Source: an uncultured Ruminococcus sp. (lineage in GTDB: Bacteria > Bacillota > Clostridia > Oscillospirales > Ruminococcaceae). Taken from it: 6,792 bases of DNA. Below, piece by piece: positions 1 to 4,728 of the stretch; positions within the stretch are counted from its first letter, which is position 1, and every line of letters starts with the position of its first letter. The notes under the pieces are model-generated. The model searched no databases and had not been told where the DNA came from. It worked only from the letters and a program-made list of their open reading frames with translations. The stretch is from positions 1 to 6,792 of the forward strand of contig CAMNMO010000155.1 in assembly GCA_946544695.1 (NCBI GenBank), read 5' to 3'. The position numbers were made by a program, and so were the translations under genes.

Positions 1-339
1 GTTTGGTTCTATTGACATGTACGGTGAAAGGACCATCGCAACTACCCACATCACCAGATCTGCAAAGCACCAGATAAACAGTGACATAACGATGGGGACT
101 GAAAGATCAAAACCTTTGAACTTTATCACTTCGCTCAGCTCATGCCCTTTTTCTTTTTTGATGATAAGTAATGCACAAAGCGCAGCTGCAACAGTGCTGA
201 GTTCGACCAGATCAAATGTCAAGCCTGCCAGCTCAGATACAACGCACAGTGCGACCTGAAAGAAAACAAATATCGCAAATATCACGAAGATCATTTTGAA
301 GGCGTACTTTTTTGTATTTTTGTTTTCCTGTTTTTTCAT
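1..339 (-). CDS. Multi-pass membrane protein, N-terminal part (possible CPBP/CAAX-protease-like); runs off left edge
   Basis: An uninterrupted frame of 113 codons begins at ATG 339-337 and is still open at base 1, so only the N-terminus is present. The start is well supported: a GGGTGA Shine-Dalgarno lies six bases upstream, and a TATAAT -10 box lies about 30 bases upstream. The protein opens with a Lys/Asn-rich cytoplasmic tail (residues 1-15), followed by hydrophobic segments at about 16-36, 44-60 and 79-104. A basic loop (KKEKGHELSEVIKFKGFDL) joins the last two. That loop followed by a long hydrophobic segment resembles the N-terminal half of CPBP (Abi/CAAX) intramembrane protease-like proteins. 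Their diagnostic Glu-Glu and His motifs would lie in the missing part, so the family call is tentative. Its position beside a LytTR two-component operon, and LytTR-like repeats in its promoter, suggest it is the system's target. The reading frame is seen directly; the family and regulation are inferred. Confidence 0.8.
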   Translation of the reverse strand, partial: MKKQENKNTKKYAFKMIFVIFAIFVFFQVALCVVSELAGLTFDLVELSTVAAALCALLIIKKEKGHELSEVIKFKGFDLSVPIVMSLFIWCFADLVMWVVAMVLSPYMSIEPN

Positions 340-369
340 GGTATATCACCCTTTCTTTATGTTGACCTG

Positions 370-398
370 ATTATAGCACAGAAAGGGTCTGCCATGCA
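370..398 (-). promoter_or_regulatory. Activator-type promoter of the left-edge membrane protein gene
   Basis: On the minus strand there is a perfect extended -10, TGC followed by TATAAT (375-370). At a 17-base spacing the -35 position reads TGCATG (398-393), which matches TTGACA at only two of six bases; an 18-base spacing is no better. A strong extended -10 with a poor -35 and direct repeats just upstream is typical of promoters that need an activator. Transcription would start near 363, giving a leader of about 24 bases that carries the ribosome site. A short inverted repeat, TCTGC-cat-GCAGA (388-400), overlaps the -35 position and could be chance. Confidence 0.65.
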
Positions 399-406
399 GA
401 AAATAT

Positions 407-439
407 TTGCGAACTGCATCAATAGTATTGTGAACTGCA
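407..439 (-). promoter_or_regulatory. Two direct repeats 21 bp apart: probable LytTR response-regulator binding site
   Basis: On the minus strand TGCAGTTCACAA (439-428) is repeated as TGCAGTTCGCAA (418-407), identical but for one transition, with starts exactly 21 bases apart. The shared GCAGTTC core matches seven of nine positions of the general LytTR half-site (W-M-M-GTT-N-R-K), and the nine-base cores are 12 bases apart, as in AgrA/ComE-type sites. Two half-sites two helical turns apart lie on one face of the DNA. They sit immediately upstream of a promoter with no good -35, and 1.4 kb from a LytTR regulator gene. The repeats are observed; binding by that regulator is inferred. Confidence 0.65.
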
Positions 440-472
440 AAAAAAGGAGCGGTGATAAGTCCGCTCCTTTTT
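439..472 (-). terminator. Rho-independent terminator of the two-component operon
   Basis: A perfect stem (443-452 with 461-470, AAAGGAGCGG and its complement, extendable by A-T pairs) has an eight-base loop. On the minus strand it is followed by seven T residues (445-439). It overlaps the stop codon of the kinase gene, whose TAA is at 473-471. The plus-strand side has TTTTTATTT, so it may also act in that direction. The U-tract touches the distal LytTR-like repeat, so the terminator and the downstream gene's control region are packed together. Confidence 0.9.
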
Positions 473-1796
473 ATTTCATAAGTACGATAGTCAGTGTGAA
501 CTCGCCGTTCTCACAATTCAGTTTAAGAATGCCGCCGTATTTTTCTGCTGCACGACGGATATTCCTTACACCAAATCCGTGACGCTCCTTGTCCTTCTTT
601 GAGGTGAAATGCGCACCGCTGTTCAGGGCGTTGCAGTCCACCTGTTCAGCTGTGGGATTTGTGATAGTGATTATGCGGTGCAGTTCTGTCTTGCGGAATG
701 TGATGCGGATATATTTTTCTGCATCATCAGGCAGCTTTGAACAAGCTTCGGCTGCATTGTCGATCGCATTGGCAAATACCGAACATATATCTATGGGCTT
801 CCAGTCCAGCCCGCCGTCAAGCACGCCCTTGACAGTGAGGTCTATCCCCTTTTCTTCCAGCGGGATAAGCTTTGAAGATATGAGCGAATCGAGCATATCA
901 TCGCCTGTGACTATCCTTGGGGACAGTGCAGAAACATTATCAAGCATATCGTTGAGGTATTCTTCGGCTTCGGAATACTGCCCTTTGCTCATCATAGCTG
1001 AAAGCAGTGTCAGTTCATTTTTGATATCATGGCGGAATGCACGGGTCTCTGTCTGGGCTTCACGGTACTGTCTTGAGGCTGCAAGTTCAACTTCGAGAAA
1101 GCTTTCGTTATGCGCACTCAGGTCACTGTAATATGCACTCTGTCGATTCTTGAAAATAAGCACGGGTGTCAGCATTACCAGAAGAACTGTGGTGAACCAC
1201 AGCATCGGTTTTAAAGCTTCAACGCCTTCTTCCAACGAGCCGTAAGATATCAGCACCATGAAACAGTACACTGCAACGAAAAGCTTCTCATGGCGACGCA
1301 GCCGCAAAGTCACGCCTTTTCTGATACAGGTAAAATACAGCCCGACTATGATAAGGACAGGTACAGCCAGCATTGATAGTCCCGAAGTGATATTTGCGTC
1401 CAACAGTATCTCTTCATTATCTGTGAAACCTAACAGCAATGCGCCTTTTTCCAGGATCAGCAGCGATGAGATAAATATAAAGATCTCACACAATATGATC
1501 CTGCAATAATTTATTATATGCTTATACAGTCTGTTTTTGCTGCCCCATAAACATATCGCCGCAGGTCCAAAAAACACCAGCAGAATAGTCACTACACTAT
1601 CCGAGATCACAGGTGGTGCAAAACGAAGTACGCAGGTAAGGGTCAGCTCAAACCCTGTTATTATGATAAGCTTGCGCAACGTGATCTTTACCTGTTCATC
1701 ATAAAAGCAGTGAACTATGGTGGCAGCTGCGACCGAAAACAGCTCAAACATAAAGCAGGCAACGACATCATAAGCCAGATCAATAGCAAGCTTCAT
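471..1796 (-). CDS. Sensor histidine kinase, GHKL/AgrC-like (LytTR-type two-component system)
   Basis: This 441-residue protein has the layout of AgrC-like quorum or peptide sensor kinases. Residues 1-215 are an N-terminal membrane domain with about six to seven hydrophobic segments (roughly 8-32, 42-60, 66-84, 98-115, 138-157, 172-188 and 198-215). A linker follows at 216-250. The phospho-acceptor motif FRHDIKN (254-260) has His256 as the expected autophosphorylation site. The GHKL ATP-binding domain shows the N-box ANAIDNAAEA (342-351) and the G-box HGFGVRN (406-412). Length and order are normal for the family, and no key residue is missing. It is the second gene of the operon: its ATG (1796-1794) shares one base with the TGA of the response regulator, which implies translational coupling. 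It should phosphorylate that regulator at the inner face of the membrane. The membrane domain is presumably the sensor; its ligand cannot be read from the sequence, and no AgrD-like precursor or AgrB gene is visible. Confidence 0.95.
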   Translation of the reverse strand: MKLAIDLAYDVVACFMFELFSVAAATIVHCFYDEQVKITLRKLIIITGFELTLTCVLRFAPPVISDSVVTILLVFFGPAAICLWGSKNRLYKHIINYCRIILCEIFIFISSLLILEKGALLLGFTDNEEILLDANITSGLSMLAVPVLIIVGLYFTCIRKGVTLRLRRHEKLFVAVYCFMVLISYGSLEEGVEALKPMLWFTTVLLVMLTPVLIFKNRQSAYYSDLSAHNESFLEVELAASRQYREAQTETRAFRHDIKNELTLLSAMMSKGQYSEAEEYLNDMLDNVSALSPRIVTGDDMLDSLISSKLIPLEEKGIDLTVKGVLDGGLDWKPIDICSVFANAIDNAAEACSKLPDDAEKYIRITFRKTELHRIITITNPTAEQVDCNALNSGAHFTSKKDKERHGFGVRNIRRAAEKYGGILKLNCENGEFTLTIVLMK

Positions 1797-2497
1797 CAGA
1801 AAGCCTCCGTATCAACAAAGGCAAGCAGCGCTGATTTCAGTTCTTTCATCTTGGTGCGTCCCACAGGCAGGATATCGCCGTTAAGCACAGTTATATCGCT
1901 GCCTGATATGCTTTTGACCTTTGCCAGCGATACAAGGTATCCACGGTGGATACGGAAAAATCCCTCAGCAGACAGCTTTTCTTCATAATCGCTCACCTTG
2001 CCACGCACTTCAATAAAACCGTCAGAGGTATTTATGACCACCTTCTGATTGCGTGCTTCGATATACAGTATATCACTGAGTGCTATCTTATGTTCACCCT
2101 CTGAGTCCCTGACCCAAAGTGCTTTTTCGCTGCCCTGCTTCTTAATGACATGGTCCATGACTTCACGCACAGCTGATCCATCAGCAGGCTTGGTAAGATA
2201 GCGCAGCGCATTGACTTCATACCCCTTTACTGCATATTCGATATGCCCTGTCAGGAAAACTATGTAGACATTCTCGCTCATCTCACGCAGCTGTCTTGCA
2301 AGTGTCAGACCGTCGATAGCAGGCATTTCGATATCAAGAAAAACGATATCGTAATTGCGCTCCCTGAATTTTTTTATAAGTTCATTGCCGTCGGAAAATT
2401 CATCGGTTACAAGATCAAGACTGTTATATAGCTTGTTAATTATATTTTTGAACTCAACAATGAACTTTCTTTCGTCATCGCAAATAGCTATACGCAT
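1796..2497 (-). CDS. LytTR-family response regulator (AgrA/LytR-like DNA-binding transcription regulator)
   Basis: This 233-residue protein is a complete two-domain regulator. The receiver domain (about 2-118) has the acidic pair Asp7-Asp8, the phospho-acceptor Asp55 in DIVFLDIEMP, Thr83, and Lys103 in the LTKP motif. The LytTR DNA-binding domain (about 127-228) contains the hallmark FFRIHRGYLVSL (180-191) followed by the LPVGRTK strand (210-216). LytTR proteins bind paired direct repeats about 21-22 bp apart with a beta-rich fold and activate nearby promoters. Such a pair lies upstream of the gene at 1-339. The start is ATG 2497-2495, with AAAGGAA as ribosome site and a spacing of six to seven bases. 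It is the first gene of the operon and overlaps the kinase start by one base. Family and domains are read from sequence; the target is inferred. Confidence 0.95.
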   Translation of the reverse strand: MRIAICDDERKFIVEFKNIINKLYNSLDLVTDEFSDGNELIKKFRERNYDIVFLDIEMPAIDGLTLARQLREMSENVYIVFLTGHIEYAVKGYEVNALRYLTKPADGSAVREVMDHVIKKQGSEKALWVRDSEGEHKIALSDILYIEARNQKVVINTSDGFIEVRGKVSDYEEKLSAEGFFRIHRGYLVSLAKVKSISGSDITVLNGDILPVGRTKMKELKSALLAFVDTEAF

Positions 2498-2534
2498 AAT
2501 GTATTCCTTTCGATACGGTTTTATTTTATTATAT

Positions 2535-2563
2535 ATTATAACATAGTCTCAACGCTGCGTCAA
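2535..2563 (-). promoter_or_regulatory. Promoter of the two-component operon
   Basis: On the minus strand TTGACG (2563-2558) is followed after exactly 17 bases by TATAAT (2540-2535). This gives a leader of about 30 bases before the regulator ATG at 2497. A near-consensus promoter suggests steady basal expression of the regulator and kinase, in contrast with the activator-type promoter of their presumed target. Confidence 0.85.
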
Positions 2564-2590
2564 CTTATAAATATAATGCGGGAAGACAAT

Positions 2591-2622
2591 AAAACAAAAA
2601 GAGCGGTACATGACCGCTCTTT
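2591..2622 (-). terminator. Terminator of the zinc-ribbon membrane protein gene
   Basis: A perfect 10-bp stem (2598-2607 with 2613-2622, AAAGAGCGGT and its complement) has a five-base loop. On the minus strand it is followed by TTTTTGTTTT. It begins 21 bases after the TGA of the gene and ends just before the promoter of the two-component operon, separating the two transcription units. Confidence 0.9.
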
Positions 2623-2643
2623 CATAAATGTTCAGTTTAAGTA

Positions 2644-3201
2644 TCAGTCAAGCTTAGCGCCGCAGCTTGTACAGAAAGAGTTGCCTGCGGGTACCTTAGA
2701 ACCGCACTGTGTGCAGAATCTGTCAGCAGCTGCATTAGCAGCAGGTGCATTGTCAGCTGCGGGTGCAGGTACGGGAACAGGTGCAGGTGCAGGAGTGGGA
2801 ACACTCTGCTGTGCGGGTATATTGTTCTGTACAGGCTGTGCGAAATTCTGCTGAGGCTGTGCATAAGCATTGTTGTTCTGTGCAGGTGCAGCAGACTTCA
2901 GCGCATTCAGTGCCTGAGGATTGCTTGTGATAGCATGGAAAGCATTCAATCCCTTAGAAGCGATGAATGCCAGTGCGATGATCCAGTAGATCAGCTGGAA
3001 GAAGGTGATAAGACCTGTACCGCCGCTTTTTGTGCCGGTATCGCTGAAAACATCAGTGATGGAATTGCCGAGTGCCACCCAGCCCTTGTAAGCCTGTATG
3101 CCCATATTACCTGCAATAGTAACGAACAGAGCAAAAGCAACATCAACTATCGGTGCTATGATCTTATACAGACCATCCATAAACTTATTCAGACCATTCA
3201 T
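2644..3201 (-). CDS. Small membrane protein with Pro/Ala-rich linker and C-terminal zinc ribbon
   Basis: This 185-residue protein has three parts. The N-terminal part has two hydrophobic segments (about 13-33 and 63-84), suggesting two membrane passes with both ends on the same side. Next is a flexible, low-complexity stretch (about 104-160), first Asn/Gln/Ala-rich and then alternating Pro with Ala or Val. The C-terminus is a zinc ribbon with two knuckles, CTQC (163-166) and CTSC (177-180), each followed by Gly; this double CxxCG pattern is common in zinc-ribbon tails of Firmicute membrane proteins. No catalytic motif is visible and the function is unknown. The zinc ribbon is probably cytoplasmic, because zinc-Cys4 sites favour a reducing compartment. 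The start is secure: GGAGG lies eight bases before ATG 3201-3199. The gene is monocistronic, with its own consensus promoter and terminator, which suggests substantial expression. Confidence 0.88.
   Translation of the reverse strand: MNGLNKFMDGLYKIIAPIVDVAFALFVTIAGNMGIQAYKGWVALGNSITDVFSDTGTKSGGTGLITFFQLIYWIIALAFIASKGLNAFHAITSNPQALNALKSAAPAQNNNAYAQPQQNFAQPVQNNIPAQQSVPTPAPAPVPVPAPAADNAPAANAAADRFCTQCGSKVPAGNSFCTSCGAKLD
2755..2800. repeat. Low-complexity GGTGCA-like repeat inside the zinc-ribbon gene
   Basis: Copies of GGTGCA occur at 2762-2767, 2780-2785 and 2786-2791, with variants between them (GGTACG, GGAGTG). On the coding (minus) strand this encodes the alternating Pro-Ala/Pro-Val linker. 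Such tandem hexamers can gain or lose units by slippage and so vary linker length between strains. Confidence 0.55.
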
Positions 3202-3259
3202 TTATTATACCTCCAAAAAAGATAATACATGGTGCGGCAATAATTTAGCCGTTTACTAT

Positions 3260-3288
3260 ATTATACAGATGAAACGGAGATTTGTCAA
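3260..3288 (-). promoter_or_regulatory. Consensus promoter of the zinc-ribbon membrane protein gene
   Basis: TTGACA (3288-3283), a 17-base spacer and TATAAT (3265-3260) on the minus strand give a perfect sigma-70/SigA-type promoter. The predicted leader is about 52 bases and ends in the GGAGG ribosome site at 3214-3210. Confidence 0.92.
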
Positions 3289-3292
3289 TAGC

Positions 3293-3323
3293 AAAACAGT
3301 AAATTTTATTAATTATTTCACTG
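3293..3323 (-). terminator. Weak AT-rich terminator candidate after the SGNH hydrolase gene
   Basis: On the minus strand CAGT-AAAT pairs with ATTT-ACTG (3323-3315 with 3304-3297, one bulged G, ten-base loop), followed by only four T residues. It starts three bases after the TAA at 3328-3326. The stem is AT-rich and the U-tract short, so termination may be leaky and some transcripts may continue into the zinc-ribbon gene. Confidence 0.45.
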
Positions 3324-3325
3324 AT

Positions 3326-4435
3326 TTATTTGTCAGCTGCGATAAGTGAGATGACCATGAAGTCATTTGCGGTCCCCTCTTCTTCGATAACTACCTTGAC
3401 TTTGTGGGATACGCCCTTAGCAGCATTTTCGGTGAGAGTTGTAAGGCAGCAGAGGTCGCCCCAGGTCTCTTCAAAATTTGCATCAAGTCTGACCTTGCTG
3501 TCCTCGCTGCCGTCGATAATGGCATAAGCAACAGGTGCGGGCTGCCTGACGGTCCTTCTCCACTGAAGCATGAGTATGCTGCCCTCAGCTTCAAAAGTAA
3601 CAGAAGCCCCCTTTGCCGAACCTGTCCAGCCGTCCTTGAAGGGGTCGCAGAACTGTTCAGCCTTATGTGTATCGGCGGTGAATCCGTCAAGGACGGGGGT
3701 GCAGTTGGTATTGCGGTATATCACAGCGTCCTCGAACCTGCACTTTGTTATCTTATCGGCAAGTGCGGGCTTGCTGCCGAACTCTTCGCCGTTTTTGTAG
3801 GCTTCATAATTCAGTTCAAGCAGACCTTTTATAAGATCTGCTATCATGGTATGACCGATATCGGTGGGGTGCAGGTTATCATCTGTGTACACCTCAGGGT
3901 CGATATCACCGCTTTCAACAAGCGGCCACGCATAGTTTTTGATGCTTACTATGGGCAGGTCGTAATGCAGACCTATCTCGTTGTGCACACGCTGTGCGTT
4001 TCTGCCGTCATCATAGAACAGGTTGTTTATCATGACCACCGCCTTGACGCTTTCGGCTGAAAGCAATCTTCGGATAAGGCTTTCGTAGGTCTCCTTGAAA
4101 AGCTCGGTGTCATCGTCATTTACAGAAAACTCAACAAACACCACATCAGGCTTGCGGGAAAGTACGTGTTCGGGTGCCCTTGCCGCACCGAACTGAGAAG
4201 TAGTTGCACCTATGCCCGCATTGAACATGGCGATATCTGCTGCGGGGAACTTCTCCTTCCACCAGGCAAACGACTGATCGACATAGCGCTTATCCTCAGT
4301 TGAAGCATTACAGCCCTGTGTGATGGAACCGCCGAGATAAACAATGTTGAGTTTACCCTCAGTCTCAGCCTTTTTGAATGCATTGCCCAGATAGCTGAGG
4401 TCACCCTTGTTTACGATAGAAATACTGTTATCCAT
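3326..4435 (-). CDS. Cytoplasmic SGNH/GDSL-family hydrolase with C-terminal beta-rich domain (probable carbohydrate O-acetyl esterase)
   Basis: Numbered from the upstream ATG at 4441, the SGNH signature blocks are in order. Block I is LGGSITQG with nucleophile Ser39. The block II Gly is in FNAGIGA (Gly76), and the block III Asn is in FSVND (Asn108). Block V is DNLHP, with Asp188 and His191 completing the catalytic triad. The hydrolase domain spans about 30-212. A second, beta-rich domain with several Trp residues follows at about 232-369, resembling the accessory domains of two-domain acetyl esterases such as CE17. There is no signal peptide, so the enzyme should act in the cytoplasm, for example on imported acetylated oligosaccharides; the substrate is inference. 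Two ATGs compete as start. AAGGAG ends only one base before ATG 4441 but seven bases before ATG 4435, so the latter (369 residues) is preferred. No transporter or glycosidase gene lies beside it in this window. Confidence 0.88.
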   Translation of the reverse strand: MDNSISIVNKGDLSYLGNAFKKAETEGKLNIVYLGGSITQGCNASTEDKRYVDQSFAWWKEKFPAADIAMFNAGIGATTSQFGAARAPEHVLSRKPDVVFVEFSVNDDDTELFKETYESLIRRLLSAESVKAVVMINNLFYDDGRNAQRVHNEIGLHYDLPIVSIKNYAWPLVESGDIDPEVYTDDNLHPTDIGHTMIADLIKGLLELNYEAYKNGEEFGSKPALADKITKCRFEDAVIYRNTNCTPVLDGFTADTHKAEQFCDPFKDGWTGSAKGASVTFEAEGSILMLQWRRTVRQPAPVAYAIIDGSEDSKVRLDANFEETWGDLCCLTTLTENAAKGVSHKVKVVIEEEGTANDFMVISLIAADK

Positions 4436-4460
4436 ATCCATTCTCCTTCATTTAAGATCT

Positions 4461-4482
4461 GTATCGGGTATCTCCCTGATAC
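4461..4482. promoter_or_regulatory. Imperfect palindrome between promoter and start of the SGNH hydrolase gene (operator or leader hairpin)
   Basis: GTATCGGG (4461-4468) pairs with CCC-t-GATAC (4474-4482) around a five-base centre, giving eight pairs with a single bulge. It lies 26 bases before the preferred start codon, and about 10 to 31 bases downstream of the start predicted from the nearest promoter candidate. That is a classic position for a repressor operator; as RNA it would fold into a hairpin before the ribosome site. No known operator consensus was recognised. Confidence 0.45.
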
Positions 4483-4498
4483 TGAAATTTTATCCACG

Positions 4499-4527
4499 AA
4501 TATATTTTGTGATTATCCCGCTGACAC
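4499..4527 (-). promoter_or_regulatory. Candidate promoter of the SGNH hydrolase gene
   Basis: On the minus strand GTGTCA (4527-4522, four of six matches) is followed after 17 bases by TATATT (4504-4499, five of six). Predicted transcription starts near 4492, with a leader of about 57 bases that includes the palindrome at 4461-4482. It is weaker than the other promoters in the window. Confidence 0.45.
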
Positions 4528-4569
4528 ACCACAAAAACAACGGCTATACAGAATTTAAGGTTCTTGGCG

Positions 4570-4619
4570 TATATCTTTCCATGCGTTCACGCATTTGCCT
4601 GCGGCGGGGGAAAGATATG
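4570..4619. other. Compact three-stem structured element (unidentified RNA element or repeat)
   Basis: A perfect 10-bp inverted repeat (ATATCTTTCC 4571-4580 with GGAAAGATAT 4609-4618) encloses two smaller hairpins. These are ATGCG-ttca-CGCAT (4581-4594), directly abutting the outer stem, and GCC-tgc-GGC (4597-4605). Together they make a three-way junction. On the plus strand, extra U-G pairs extend the outer stem (4570 with 4619) and the third stem (4596 with 4606, 4595 with 4607); on the minus strand these would be mismatches, which slightly favours a plus-strand RNA. I do not recognise it as a known riboswitch or ncRNA. It could equally be a small dispersed repeat. It lies in the 293-base gap between the SGNH and mtaB genes, which holds no convincing coding frame. 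Confidence 0.45.
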
Positions 4620-4685
4620 GGGCGCTCAATTATCCTTTTGTTTACCGCATTTTTAGTTGGTGTGCTAAAGGGATAGTCATAATAT

Positions 4686-4714
4686 ATTTTAGCATAGTTA
4701 CGCTTAAAAGTAAA
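4686..4714 (-). promoter_or_regulatory. Second, distal promoter candidate upstream of the SGNH gene
   Basis: On the minus strand TTTACT (4714-4709), a 17-base spacer and an extended -10, TGC followed by TAAAAT (4691-4686), form a plausible promoter just after the mtaB stop codon. If used, it would give the SGNH gene a leader of roughly 240 bases containing both the three-stem element and the palindrome. The same bases form an AT-rich inverted repeat (4687-4693 with 4702-4709) without a real U-tract, so there is no good terminator after mtaB and read-through is also possible. Confidence 0.35.
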
Positions 4715-4728
4715 TATAAATTTTGAAC

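Noticed and set aside
589..1131. Plus-strand open frame of 180 codons
   Set aside because: It is antisense to the ATP-binding half of the sensor kinase; its Ser-rich composition is what the complement of that coding frame produces.
2550..2570. Possible LytTR half-sites (GTTGA repeated) in the promoter of the two-component operon, suggesting autoregulation
   Set aside because: The two copies are only 11 bases apart instead of 21-22, and one is simply the -35 box; the match is too weak to claim.
3404..4060. Plus-strand open frame of 218 codons
   Set aside because: It lies fully inside and antisense to the SGNH hydrolase gene, whose catalytic motifs are intact, and it has no ribosome site, promoter or recognisable domain.
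4570..4619. Known riboswitch (c-di-GMP, ZTP, THF, fluoride) or SRP/6S RNA
   Set aside because: The conserved nucleotides of these classes as I know them were not found; only the secondary structure is suggestive.
4687..4709. Inverted repeat after mtaB as a terminator
   Set aside because: The stem is seven A/T-rich pairs with a bulge and is not followed by a U-tract on the minus strand; the same bases read better as a promoter.
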